In this document: in pieces, positions 25,258-37,800 of the stretch
Layout of the letters: each line of letters begins with the position of its first letter
How positions within the stretch are numbered: the first letter of the stretch is position 1
Source of the DNA: Ziziphus jujuba
Lineage: Eukaryota; Streptophyta; Magnoliopsida; Rosales; Rhamnaceae
Assembly: GCF_031755915.1 (NCBI RefSeq)
Contig: NC_083388.1
Coordinates: 24,459,001 to 24,523,000 of the forward strand
Direction of reading: 5' to 3'
Length of the DNA: 64,000 bases
Made by a program: the position numbers and the translations under genes
The notes under the pieces: model-generated
The model's database searches: none
What the model was told of the DNA's origin: nothing
Seen by the model: only the letters and a program-made list of their open reading frames with translations

Positions 25258-25975
25258 TCCCAGCAACCAGTTCTCAAACACGCTACCCAGCCTCTTTTCT
25301 TTCCTTGTTATGCATCTTTGTCTCTGTTTTTGTTTTATTCCCAGTGTATCATGCAAATACAGCTTAGTTATTATTGCTAAAGATATTAAACTCCTAAAAT
25401 TTTGTCAATCATAGTCGATTTAGTCTGAATTGAAACCTTATCCCCTATAATTTTGCCTACTGCAAGAAGCCAAGTATTTATTACTGTGATTAACTTTGTA
25501 GCCAGTCTCGTGAAAATGTTTCTAAAGTTGGATAGCAGTTTCTTCTGTCTTCTTACTGTTCATTCTAGACTTTTCTTCTGTTATAGCTTTCTTATACGGT
25601 ATGTATCACTGGCATATAATCTCCGGTAAAAAGGTGTTTCTGCTCTCAAGGAATCATATTTAGGATTCAAGTTCTAATTGGGGGGGAAAAATCACAATAC
25701 TCTGATTTTAAATGCCAACGCATGCATAAAATATTTATGCAACCTTTACATTAATTGAAAAAGTTGCATTTCGTGTAGAAAGCATGTCAAGATTTAGTTG
25801 TAGGCATTGGCTGGCCATTTACTGCAAGACTGAAAAAATACAAGTTAAACAAAGAAATTTATTTGTGATTTGGCCAACCAATGAGATCTGATTTGCTTTA
25901 GCATCAATATTCCTCCAGAAATACCATTGTTGACAGGGTAATTGTACATGAAATGATTTTGCAGAAGCAAAACAC
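25258..25975 (+). pseudogene. PP2A B'' gene fragment 1 (exon 5 end, intron 5, intron 10)
   Basis: Positions 25260-25440 match the last 29 bases of PP2A exon 5 and about 150 bases of intron 5. Shared landmarks are AGCAACCAGTTCTCAAACAC, CTCTGTTTTTGTTT, TGTATCATGC and TTTGTCAATCA. From about 25556 the match moves to intron 10 (TTCATTCTAGACTTTTCTTC, then GCATTGGCTGGCC) and ends at the intron 10 acceptor (ATGATTTTGCAG at about 25953-25964). Exons 6-10 are absent. It cannot encode protein and shows that part of the neighbouring gene was duplicated. Confidence 0.88.
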
Positions 25976-26261
25976 CAGATTTTAAATCTCCAAGATCCAA
26001 AGATCCCTCACATAATAGAAAACTTTCACTCTCACCATATAGATCCATAACCACTTCAAGAGCACGCATAGCTCATAGCATTAAAACTCTTTCCAAAGGT
26101 TTGACTTGAACCACAAAATTCAGACAGTGGTTGTTTCTTCTTTCTTCTTGTTTTCCTCAGGTGCTAGATATCCTAGGACTTCTAAAGCAATAATAGAATT
26201 TGATGTAACTACTGAAACACACCCTTTCAAAGAACTAGATAGACTATAAGAACGTTATCAT

Positions 26262-28108
26262 GTCAACAGCTTCAAAGAAGGATCTAATTCACCTTTAAAT
26301 ATCAAGTCAATAAACAAGGCTGTAGTTGATGCATCTGCAGAGAAATCCCTCTCCACCATCTCCTTGTTAAGCTCCAGCGCCTTTTATGTTTGATTATTGA
26401 TGATAAGCCCACAAATCATTATATTATAGGTGAAACTATCTGGAAAGTAACCTTTCTCTTCCATTTCTGTACGACAATTAATAGCTTCACTTATTTGTCC
26501 TGCACTTAAAAGTCCACCGATCATCATATTATAACTTCTCACGTCAAGTTGTAATCCTTTGGATGTTAAGCTATAGAAGAGATCCTTTGCCACTTCAAGT
26601 TTTTCCGGCATCACACAAACCTCCAATCAGGATACTGTAGATCACAATACTGGGATCCAACTTTTTCTTTTCCATTTCGGTGAGTAATTCCATTGCCTCA
26701 TCAAGTTGTTGGTTCTTGCATTGACCATCTAGTAAAACAGCATAAGTTTGGAGTTTTGGCAGTGACCATCATTTTGCATCTTATAAAATAGCTCCCAAGC
26801 AACTTCCGTTCTCCCAACTGCACATAAACCACCTACTAGAGTGTTGTATGTAACAGAATCCGGAATCAATCCCTTAGAAGACATTTCTTGAAAGAGTGTC
26901 AATCCTTCATTTGTCTTTTTCGTCTTACAGTACCCATCGATCAAAATGCTGTATGCATAAACATTAGTTTCACAACCCCTGGTAACCATCATATCAAAAG
27001 CCTTTCTTGCCTCATCAACTTCTTTCCGCAAACAGTAACCATAAATGAGTGAACTGTATATAAACTTACTAGGTTTGATACCTTTTTGATTCATAATTTC
27101 AACCACGTCTTGTGCTTCTACAATCATCCCCTTTTTACATAGTGCATCAACTATGACACCGAAAGTATGTATATCAGGAGTAATATTTTTGCTTAACATT
27201 TCATTCAACAATTTCATAGCCTCTTCCCATTGGCCAGATTGGCACACTCCCTGAATCAAGGAGTTGTAAGTAACAACGTCGGGAACAAGACCCTTGCTGG
27301 TCATTTCCAAAAAAAGATTCATGGCATCTGAAACCAGCCCATCCTTGCACAGGCAGTCAATCAGGGTGCTATAGGTAATTGTGTCAGGCTTGCAAATCTC
27401 TTCTTCCATCTTCCTAAACCACTCAATAGCTGCATTAGTTTTGCCCATTTTACACAACCCATTTAGCAGTGTGTTATAACTAACTAAATCGGGCTTACAA
27501 CCTTCCTCAACCATTTTGAGAAAGCACTTTGATGCTTCGACCAATTTACCATTAAGACAAAACCCATTTATTAGGGTGGTTAGGGTCACAACATTCGGTT
27601 CATAACCAAGTTTGAATTACTTCCCCAAGATAGATAAGCTGGAATCCATACACTTCAAATGACTGAAGCAATTAATCAAAATATTGTGGGTTAAAAAATC
27701 AGGCTCAATTCCCAGCATAACCATTTGCTTATACAAAGTAATTACGGTGGAATAGTGTTTGGTTTTCGCAATTTTCCCTAACAATTAATTGAAACGCACA
27801 CTAGAAGGCAGAGGATGCATCCGGAGCATCCCATTGAACAAACTCACAGCGTTATCAAGATCATTGATTTCTTCAATACTATCCTCATTGTTATCCAGAT
27901 GATCAAACTTCCTAAGTGTTTTTATGAATTTACTGGGATTTACTTGTCTATGGGTATCAGGAGACGATTGAGAATGGATATGAACAAGCAGAGTTTTCAA
28001 TAAATAAGGAGAAGAACACATACCTCTACTGTTACAACTACAAGCATTCGTTAGCATCTTTAGCACGTTCAGGCCGAATATTGAGGAAAGCTCAAATGGG
28101 GTCTTCAA
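26262..28108 (-). pseudogene. RFL-type PPR pseudogene, copy C (best preserved)
   Basis: This is the most complete RFL copy. It starts MKTPFELSSIFGLNVLKML at 28108, a plausible mitochondrial presequence, and continues in one frame through LDNAVSLFNGMLRMHPLP. It is interrupted by an in-frame TAA at 27787-27785, where paralogs have Gln, and by a second near 27617. It is then open for 286 codons (27589-26729) covering about eight PPR motifs such as PDLVSYNTLL, PDVVTYNSLI and PDSVTYNTLV. A frameshift near 26755 (after KMQNDGH) and another near 26625 break the C-terminal repeats, which continue to about 26384 and then a degraded tail. Only about two nonsense changes and two frameshifts separate it from an intact frame, so its inactivation looks later than that of the other copies. 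A product would need readthrough, so I call it a pseudogene. Confidence 0.88.
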
Positions 28109-29724
28109 AAAATAAGGAAAACTGTGCGCTTTCTCACGAAAGCGGCAAATTTGCCCCCACTGGCTTCTACCCAGAAACGACGCAGTATTATTTCTCGCCT
28201 TCGTGCTACTTTTTTTATTATTATATTACTAAATCCTTTTTCTTTGTTCTCTCTGTGTTATAAGGAAGCAAATCGCATAACAAGAACAGATATTAAGAAA
28301 ATATATAATATATATATATTTTTTTTTGGCTGAAACATAACAGGTATTAAGAAAATATATAATTTTATTTTTAGTTCATGAGGAAGTCTTATATAGTATT
28401 GAAAGGTGTATAGGATTTTTAATTTAAATTGATCTCCATCTCTCAAATTTTATATTTGTATTAATATCCTTTGGAAACTATAACATTTTTTTTCATATTG
28501 CTGAGAACTAAAATCAGTTGCTTAAAGTTTTTTTTAAAATTGTCTAAACTGAGCTATCTCCTCCAACATTGTTTCTTGAAAATAATTCGAATTAAAAGAT
28601 AGAGATACAAACTCAAAACCATTATAGGAATAAGCATTCATAGACATGGCCACAAGCCCTAGAGCCAGGTTTTATCCGGCATGGCTGAAATCCCCATTTC
28701 CCATTTGTTAGGGGAGATAAAGTAAGGAATTTACTCACAAAAAAAAAAAATAATAATAATAATAATAATAATAATTAATAAATAAATAAAATAAGCAAAG
28801 CAATACATCTTCTTCTTTTTTTTGGTAAATAAAGTAAAACTATACATATTGTTCCCATCTATTGGTATTTGAGAACTTTGTACTTAAACTTTTAACATTA
28901 ATGCTCAATAAATTTGGAAACGTGATAGTCTTTGTTTTAGATGTTAAGCTGAAACATGATAACATTTTTTGGGAGTATTGAGAACCCATTACATGATAAC
29001 ACAATTGCATTTTTTTTCCCATTGCTAACAAGCGACGACTAAATCATGCTGCTTTGAAATCTTTTCAAGTTTATGCTATATGATTTTTTTTTTTAAAAAA
29101 TAAAAAATAAAAATTGAAAGGCATGTTGTATAAGACTGAAAAGCAAAATCCAATATTTGGCTTTGGTTTTTGGTTTGTGGTTTTAGCGATTACGACTATC
29201 ACTGCCTAAAGGAATGATAATATGGTAGGTCGGTTTGGGATATACGTCTGGCCCTACTAAATAATTTTTCCTTTAGCGTATGCAAGGGAATTACTACTAT
29301 ATGACACCTTGGTAATATGTTCGAAGGATTTTAATTTAGCTTCATTTCTTTTCACTCGTTGCTGAGAACTGAAGAGTAGTTAACATTTTAAATCCTAAAT
29401 CATGTTACTTCAAGACCGTTCAAGCAAAATGCAAGGAACTAACTGGCTTTTGAAGAAAATAGTGTCCAGGAATGAGTAGTGGAACTACTAGGTTTTGTTG
29501 CACAGTGTTCATACAAGGAAGTGCTCAGGTTGTGAAAAGTAAAGGCAAAACACACAAGTTTCCCTTCACATTTCTCATTTTTTCATTATAGCAAAATGAC
29601 AGTGCATGATGAGATCTTCAAACAAGTAGATAATAGGCATCAGAAACCAGTTCAAAAGCATTCAAAGTTGGCAGCAACAATCACTCTTTCCAAAGCTTGG
29701 CTACACAAACAAAATTCTGGTTTC
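28109..29724. repeat. Upstream flank of copy C and array spacer, unit 2
   Basis: Non-coding. Contains an A/TAA microsatellite (about 28739-28797), the CTATATGACACCTTGG block (about 29293) and the GGAACTACTAGGTTTTGTT block (about 29481), both also found in the other spacers and related to DPH6 intron 1. The upstream region of copy C (28109-28260) has a gene-like start context, but no other frame is supported. Confidence 0.55.
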
Positions 29725-30460
29725 GAAGCAACCAGATCTCGAACACCTTACTTAGCTTCTTTTCTTTCCTTTTTACGAACACCTTACTCGGCTTCTTTTC
29801 TTTCCTTTTTATGTATCCTTTTCTCTGTTTTTGTTTTATTCCAAATGTATCATTCAAATACTGCTTACCATAACTAACGATATGAAACTCATAAATTTTT
29901 GTCAATCAGAGTAAAATTAATCTGAATTGAAACCTTTTAACCTATAATTTTTCCTATTGCAACAAGTGAAGAATTTATTACTGTGATTAACTTTGTATCC
30001 AGTTTGGTGAACACGTTTCTAATGTTTGATATCAGTTTCTTCTGTCTTCTTTTGTTCATTATAGACTTTTCTTTTGATATAGCTTTCTTATATGGTAAGT
30101 ATGTTCTACTGGAATAAAATCTCTAGTCAGGGTTTTCTGCTCTCTAAGAAATCAAATTTAGGGTTCATTTTCTCGAGGAAGTAAAAGAAGAGAGAAGTAA
30201 GATCAATCACAATACTCTCAATTTAAACGCTAACACAAAAGCGTACCCATGTATAGAATATTTATGTAACCTTTTCATTAATCGAATAGGCTGCATTTGT
30301 ATAGAACAATTGCATGCCAAGATTTAGCAAATTAATTAGTTGTACGCATTGGCTGGTCAGAGGCATTTAGTGTAAGGTTGAAAACATGCAAGTTAAAACT
30401 CTTTAGCATCAATATTCCTCCAAGAACACCATTTGTTGACAAGGTATTTCCGTAATTGTG
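29725..30460 (+). pseudogene. PP2A B'' gene fragment 2
   Basis: 29725-29932 matches PP2A exon 5 end and intron 5, beginning GAAGCAACCAGATCTC exactly as at 15541. It carries its own 36-base local tandem duplication (about 29737-29808). From about 30050 it matches intron 10, with GACTTTTCTTTTGATATAGC and GCATTGGCTGG. Exons 6-10 are missing, as in fragments 1 and 4. Confidence 0.88.
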
Positions 30461-30767
30461 ACAAAATTAAAACTCTAGATTTTGAATCCCATAGACATCC
30501 TTGACATAATAGAAAGTTATCACTTTCACCATAGATATCCTTAAGCACTTCAAGAGCAAGCATGGTTCATAGCAGTTAAAACTCTTTCCAAAGGTTGGCT
30601 TCAACAACAAAATTCGGACGGTGGTTGTTTCTTCTTTCTCTTTTTTTACATCATTTATCAACTTTACTTGGGTCAGATATCCAGTGACTTGAAAAGTAAT
30701 TATAGAATTCAATGAAACTGTGGAAACACACTTTTCAAAGCACTAGATAGACCTTAAAAAGCTATCA
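30461..30767. repeat. Spacer between PP2A fragment 2 and PPR copy D
   Basis: Carries the block found downstream of every RFL copy: CACTTCAAGAGCAAGCATG, ACTCTTTCCAAAGGTTGGCT and GTTTCTTCTTTC. It is colinear with 20455-20745, 25980-26260 and 48010-48232. No gene. Confidence 0.6.
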
Positions 30768-31620
30768 TGTCAACGGCTCCAATGAAAGATCGAATTCACC
30801 TTTAGACATCAAATCAACAAACATGACTGCGGTTGATACATCAAATCAACAAACATGCCTTTGATATTTGATTATTGGTGATAAGCCCGCGAATCATTGT
30901 ATTGTAGGTGCAACTATCTGAAAGTAACCTTTCTCTTCCATTTCTAAACGACAGTCAATAGCTCCACTTATTCTTCCTCCACTGAAAAGTCCATCGATCA
31001 TTATATTATAAGTCCTCACATTAATCCTTTTGATGATAAGCTACAAAAGAGATCCTTTGCAGCTTGAACTTTGTGTGCCTTATACAAACTCCCAATTAGG
31101 ATATTGTAGACCACCATATCAAGATCCAATTTTTTCTCTTCCATTTCACTAAATAATTCCATTGCCTCATCAAGTTGTTGGTTTTTGCATAGGCCATCCA
31201 GTAATACAGCATAAGTTTGGAGATTTGGAAGCTGACCATCACCTTTATAAAACAGGTCCCAAGCAACATGTATTCTCCTTGCAGCATAGAAGCCACCTAC
31301 TTGAGTGTCGTATGTAACAACACTTGGAATTAGTCCTTTAGAAGACGTTTCTTCAAAAAGTTCTCATTGCTTCATCTTTCTTTTTATTATCACAATACCC
31401 ATTTATCAAAATGTTGGAAGCATAAACATTAGTTTCGCAAGTCTTGGTAAGCATCATATCGAAAACCTTTCTTGCCTCATCAACTTCTTTCTGCAAAACA
31501 GTAACCGAAGATGAGTGAATTGTATGTAAACTCACTAGGTTTTATGCCTCTTTGATTCATAATTTCAACCACGTATGCCTTGGGCTTCTACAGCCATCTC
31601 CAGACAGGGGAACTTTCTTT
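30768..31620 (-). pseudogene. RFL-type PPR pseudogene fragment, copy D
   Basis: The C-terminal half of an RFL gene in several frames. Recognisable pieces match GLIPDxxTYNTLVGG, KMQDDGQLPDLQTYAVLL and the C-terminal tail of copy F. A 38-base local duplication near 30822-30863 (CATCAAATCAACAAACATG twice) removes part of the tail. The 5' part ends at about 31605, where it joins the sequence shared with DPH6 intron 1 (ACAGGGGAACTTTCTTTACA) that received the TRIM. Confidence 0.85.
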
Positions 31621-31627
31621 ACAATGC

Positions 31628-32024
31628 TGTAACAGCCCAGACCACCCGCATGCGATATTGTCCTCTTTGGGCTTGGAGAATTCTCTTGCAACCCAATCCT
31701 CAAGGTTTTAAAAGGCCTCGTAAGGGAAATATATCCACGCCCACTTATATGGAGTATTTCATTCCCATTTCCAACTGATGTGGGACTTCACAATCCTCCC
31801 CCCTTGGAGCCGAGCGTCCTCGCTGGCACACCAATCCGGGTACTGGCTCTGATACCATCTGTAACAGCCCAGACCACCCGCATGCGATATTGTCCTCTTT
31901 GGACTTGAGGAATCCTCTTACAACTCAGCCTTCAAGGTTTTAAAAGGCCTCGCAAGGGAAAGGTATCCACATCCACTTATATGGAGTGTTTCGTTCCCCT
32001 TTCCAACCGATATGAGACTTCACA
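31628..32024 (-). mobile_element. TRIM (terminal-repeat retrotransposon in miniature), 397 bp
   Basis: Two 165-base LTRs (31628-31792 and 31860-32024), each TGTAACAGCC...TTCACA, flank a 67-base internal region. Read on the minus strand, the internal region starts two bases after the LTR with a primer-binding site complementary to initiator tRNA-Met (TGGTATCAGAGC, complement at 31846-31857). Flanking duplication is ATGC (31624-31627, 32025-32028), possibly AATGC. I count about 20 mismatches between the LTRs. No coding capacity, so it must have moved using proteins from another element. The type is familiar as a dispersed dicot TRIM; I cannot name the family with certainty, and no 5S rRNA-like segment (Cassandra) is seen. 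Confidence 0.93.
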
Positions 32025-32028
32025 ATGC

Positions 32029-32977
32029 CTTCGGAAATCTAAAGGATTCAAATTTAATTACTTTTTTTTTTTTTTTCTGTTTTTGACCATTTTAATTTCA
32101 TCTCAGCTGAGGTATTTAACAACCACATTCCAAGTTCCAATATTATTTCCACGTTGTTTTATTTTATATTAGAAAACCATTCGCACACTCCAAAGAGCAC
32201 CAACCCACTTCAAGAGCATTTAAAGTCCATATCAATTCTCCCATTTTTATAGGTTGACTAGACTAACAAAATTAGACAATTGTTGTTTTCTCTCTCTCTT
32301 TTTTTTTTTTTTTGGGGTTACATTTGAAGAAGATTTATGACTTCATTTCATCATTTGGTTGGACATGTGCTTTATTGGACAGCTTTGTTTACATTGATCT
32401 TATGGTCTTACAGGGATTAGTCCAGTTGGTGTTGGTAAGAGGAGGTGTTCACTCAATTTTTATGAGCATGCTAGAAGTTTTATAACTTTTAAATGTATGT
32501 GGGCCAGGAACGGTAACATATATGGTTAGTTTTATTTATTTATTTATTTATTCCTATCTAATTATGAGTTTGATTTAGGTTTTGACTTGTTGTTTAAGAG
32601 ATTAAGAACATTTGCTGAGGAACTTAAAAAGAGTATTTTAACTTTTGAAATCCCAAAACTAACTGGCTTATGGAGAAAATGGAGATAATGGAATCAGTAA
32701 TGGAACTACTGGTCGCTTCACAGTGTTCACACAAACCTCACAAAGGAAGTACTCAGGCCATGAAAGAAAAAAGGCAACAAAACACACAATTTTCTCTTGG
32801 CATTTAACAATTTTTGATAACAGCAAAATGGAAGTACATGATGAGCAGTTCACTTAAGTACACAAATCAAAGGGTCTTCAAAAACATAATTAAGTTTCAT
32901 TGGAAAATCCAAAAGATAATGACCTTTTATGTTAATTTCAAATCATGAATCTAATCATGTTTGTAAATAGATAAATC
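32029..32977. repeat. Array spacer, unit 3, left of Copia-1
   Basis: Continues the DPH6-intron-1-like block right of the TRIM (CTTCGGAAATCTAAAGGATT), then TTCCAATATTATTTCCACG, a GGAACTACTGGTCGCTTCAC block (about 32703) and AAATAGATAAATC at 32965-32977, which is the Copia-1 target site. No gene. Confidence 0.55.
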
Positions 32978-33258
32978 TGTGGGGTCCAACCTTTTATCTT
33001 CTAAAGTCCAAGCCCATTAGGGTTTCAACCCTAGAAACCCTAGAGAGAGCATTATAAATAGATGCTCATTGTCAGTCTTATAACACACAACACACAGTAT
33101 AAATAATACAGATTTTTTGAGAGAGACTGAGAGAAGTTTTTTTGTGCATAAATTTTATAGTTATAATACATCTTTTTTTCCTCAATTTTCGTGCTTTTGT
33201 CTCTCTTTACTTTTCTGTATTAGTTTTGTATATTTTTTGTGATAAAAGGATCACAACA
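32978..33258 (+). repeat. Copia-1 5' LTR (281 bp)
   Basis: Starts TGTGGGGTCC and ends GGATCACAACA. Contains a TATA-like ATTATAAATAG (about 33051-33061), where transcription of the element would start. Pairs with 43772-44060; the length difference comes mostly from T-run expansion in the right copy. Confidence 0.95.
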
Positions 33259-34815
33259 AATGGTATCAGATTCAAGATTCAGATATAGAGTTCGCCGTCA
33301 AAGCACTCAAACAAAATATTGGACCATACTAGGAGGTAGATCTCGTTGAGACGAAGAGAACGAACCCAGCTAGACCTCCATCCACTGCTGCACACACTTC
33401 CACGCTCCAGTTAAAGTTTCTGTGCAGGTTTATACGCGCCAGTCAACCAACATGCGCCATCCACGCGCCCTGGCCGAGCCGAGCTACGAGAAGCGAACCA
33501 AGCCGAGCCGAGAGACGAGCCATCAAGCCAAGTTCGGAGCCAAGCCGTGCCACATCACCCTGCCACGTCATCAGCCAGTCTACCACATCATCAGCCACAT
33601 CAGTACATATCCAAGACTTTTCTAAAATTACATAAATACCCTTATATTTTTTATATTTGCAGGTTTTCCTAGAAGTTTTGATATTTGCAGATTGGCCTAG
33701 AATTTTTTGAAATTGCACTTTGACCCTAAAATTTTAAAGATTCAGATTTTGGCCTGAGAAGAGTCAAACCTAATGTTTTTTACCGTTCCGGACGCATTGG
33801 TGGACTCCATTTTTCCAAATTCAGCTCTAATTTTTCGCAGAACAAGATGTCAATGGACGAGTCACATTCGGGAGCTATGATCAAGCTTACTGCAACTAAC
33901 TATGCAGTTTGGAGATCTCGGATAGAAGATCTTCTAAATTACAAGGATTTGTTTGGTTCTTAGATGCCAAAGGAAAGAACCCTGATCCCACCAAAGAAGT
34001 GGAATGGAAGAAGATGAACAGGAAAACGATCGATCAAATCCGACAATGGATTGACCATAGTGTCTTTCATCATGTTGCATAGGAGACGAATGCATACACC
34101 CTCTAGAAGAAATTGGAGGACATGTACCAAGCTAAGATTACTCGGAATAAAGCCTTATTGATGAGACGTTTGGTGAATTTGAAGTTGAAGAATGAAACTT
34201 CTGTAGCCTAGCACACCAGTATGTTTCAGAACTTGGTAAACTAATTGTCTGTAGTCAAGTTACAACTAGGGGATAAAGAACAGGCACTTTTACTTCTTAG
34301 CTCTCTTCCAGACAGCTGGGAGACACTATTCGTCTCTCTTAGCAATTCGGCCCCGAATGACAAACTTACCATAGCTATGGTAACGGATGCCTTATTTAAT
34401 GAGGAGGCCAAGAGAAAAGACATTGGCAATGATTAAACACATGCCCTTGTCACAGAGAAATGTGGGAGACAGCAAAAAGGTACTCATGACAGGGGGAAAG
34501 GCAGGAGTCAAAGTAGAGGCAGATCCACAGATGGAAGGAGGCCAACATACAAGTGTCATTATTGTGGTCGAGAAGGACACTTGAAAAAGTACTGCAGGAA
34601 GATGTTGCGAGAGCAAGGGCAAAAAAGCAATCAACCGAAAAAGGATGGTGAAACTTTAGTCACTGTCAGAGGAGAAGTGGCATATTGTTCCACACATGAA
34701 AAATCATGCCTTCGCACTTCAAGCCAAGAAGTCGAGTGGATAGTTGATACTGCAGTATCCTACCACGTTACTCCGCACGTAGAGTTTTTCAAAACATATA
34801 AAGCTGGAGACTTTG

Positions 34816-37800
34816 TGTCAGAACCCGTCTGAAATTCCTCACCGGAACCCTAGATAAGCCCTGATCCCAGGGAAACCCTATCGGACCTTCCAATGGATAA
34901 TCCGGCAGAACCTCCCCTAAGGGTTGGACTTACCATAATTTTCCTACACTGAAAATACACTTCTATAAACACCACCTTATTCTTCCCACATTACTACAAT
35001 TTAATTCCACAAATTTGCAGCACTTCAAATGAACAATAGGAAATCAGTGCATAATCAATAAATAAATGTCCAAGACAGTATACAGAGCCTCATAGAGTAC
35101 AATTAAGTATGGAAGTTATACAATAAGGATGAAAGAAATATTACAATAGAAATAAATGAAAATAAAGAAAACTCCTCGAAATACGACAGCAACGAAGATT
35201 AAGCTCACTCCGGACGAACGTCTACCAATCTTTGTACCTAGGGGAACGGAATTTAAAAATATAAGATGCTAATCATCTCAGTGAGTGACCATATCTACTG
35301 TACAATTATAATAGTAACGATAATTATAGCACATTTGATTAATTAAGAATAAATAAGTAAATAAATAATAATTAATTAAAAATAATATTTTCTCTCAAAA
35401 CCCTCACCATTCACTCCTTTGGAAAGGTTCCCCTTTTAAAACATTTTCGCAAAACCCAATCTTTTATGCCCCAAAAATAAAGTAATAATTAATTTAATAA
35501 AATTTAAATAATCCAAATACGAATAAAATATAATAAAATAAATTCAGGATACTTGCATTAAAGAAATATAACATAAAAGTGAAACTCAATATATAATTCA
35601 TAAAATTTGATTTAATAAACTAAAATAAACAGTATCAAAAATATAATTTAAATAATTACAAACGGTCCTGAAAAATAAGTGGTAAAAATATTATAAAAAT
35701 TCATTTTAAAGTATTCAACCAATCTATATAATAAAAATACGGCAAGATACATTTTAAAAACATTGATTTAAAATAAGTGACATAAAATATGAATAATTAT
35801 ATTTTAGAAATTTACCAGTGAAATAATACTTGACGCACCACACTATATACCAGTGATGCCCTATGATACCCAGCGTCCCGAGCACCATCTGGCGGGAGGT
35901 TAAAGAGAAAAACTTGTATACGGTCGCTTCGGCGTCCCGACAGCGCCGCTGCTTAAACCGTCAACCCGACCATGGAGGGGGGCGGCTTATGTGCACTATA
36001 TAAAACTTCCTGCCCTCTGTCAGGACCCGTCCAGAATTCCTCCCCGGAACCCTAGACAAGCCCTGATCCCAGGAAAACCCTACCGGACCCTCCAATGGAA
36101 AATCCAGCAGAGCCTCTCCTAAGGGATGGACTTACCACAAATTACCTGCACTGAAAACACACTTCTATAAACATCCCCTTATTCCTCCCATAGAACTACA
36201 AATTGTTCCACAAATTTCAGCACTTCTCAACAAAAACAGCAGCAACCCAATGCATAAAGAACAACTACACGTCCATTACAGTATACAGAGCATTATACAG
36301 ATAAATGTGAAATTTATAAAATGACAGATAAGAAGTAATACAGGATAGAGAGGAAAAAGGGAAGAAATACTTCTTGAACCTTCAGCAACGAACTGAGACG
36401 TTGGGCTCGCCCCGAACAATCAACGTCTCCAACCTGGACCTAGGGGAACGGAATTTAAGAGTGTGAGATGCTAATCATCTCAGTGAGTGACCCTATCTAC
36501 TAAACACCTTTAATATAATGATATACCAAATAAAAGGATTTAATAAATCAATACCGAACAATTAATTAAATAAATAAATAAACAATTGAAGTAATACTTT
36601 CTCTCAAAACCCTCACTATTCACTCCGTTGGAAATGTTCCCCTTTTAAAACATTTTCACAAAACCCGATGTACGTATTCCCCGAAAACCAAGAGATTAAA
36701 CCATTTGATAAACAATAAATAAATAAATACATACCCCAATATATAATTAAAATGTAATAAATTATAGTAAACAATTTTTGAACACCTTTGGGGTTTAAAA
36801 CATTATTTGCAAATTACACCTGACGCACCACACCATATACCGGTGATGCCCTCCGATACCCAGCGTCCCGAGCACCGACTGGCGGGGGGGGGGGGGGGGT
36901 TAAAGAGAGAAACCTGTAAACAGCACTTCGGCGTCCCGACAGTATCGCTGCTGAAACCATCTCCCGGCCAAGGAGGGGGGCGGCTGTGCACAATAACAAA
37001 CTTGCCTGCTCACGGTCCAATGGCAACTCACGGGTGAAGTAATAACCGCGCGCTAAACCACATAATACCTGCGCGCTACCACGTGTCCATACACCAGAAC
37101 ACCAATACTGTATGAGTGCGTCTAAAAATAAGCATTATTAACCAACCGTACCGTTTTTCAAAATTACCGTAGGAAGTACATTAAATTCTCACACTTACCA
37201 TCCCACATATTTTTATTTAATCAAACCGGTACGAAACATCGATAACACATAAACCACAATTTTCTCGAAGTACGAGGAGCACGCAATTAACCTAAGATCC
37301 ACCATGGGATCAATTCCACGACTCATCGGTGCTCCTAGAACAAAATTCACACACAGTCAAATAAATTAATAATTTAATCGGGTAAATAATACCCGGTACC
37401 CGGGGGGTCAAACACAAACGTTAACCAAAATAGGCGAATAATATACCGAATCGAAGCTTGAGCGACGAGGATTACAAATCCGGTCTCCATCGACCCCAAT
37501 TCCGCTGGAGGTGGCCGGAAAGCTTCGGCCGGTTTTCAATTCCTCGTATCTCGCAAACCGCTTCGCATTTTTGAGATTGGAGGCCATATTTGGACTCAGA
37601 GGGGTTGAAAATGGTGGAGTAGAGGTATGGGTCGGACTGGGTTGGTCGGAATCGGCGAGAATCGCCGGAAAAACATAACCGGCCGCTGCCGGCTTCACCG
37701 GCCCGATCTGGGCGCATCCGGTGGCGACAGGCTGGGAAATTTGGGGGTTGAGATCGCGGCGAGGTGGGATTCCCCGGTGTCCAGTGCGTGTGGCATTCCA

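Larger units (their letters stand above)
22560..26080. repeat. Duplicated block 1 (partner of 44760-48120)
   Basis: This block runs from the sequence just outside copy A's start, through truncated PPR copy B, spacer and PP2A fragments, to the 3' flank of copy C. It matches 44760-48120 in order and content, including the same PPR truncation junction. By eye the two are very similar over most of the length. The right-hand copy lacks about 340 bases present here (roughly 24380-24720), and this copy lacks about 290 bases present there (roughly 46390-46680). Confidence 0.8.

Noticed and set aside
31628..32024. Cassandra-type TRIM carrying 5S rRNA-like sequence
   Set aside because: No segment resembling the 5S promoter boxes was recognised in the LTRs.
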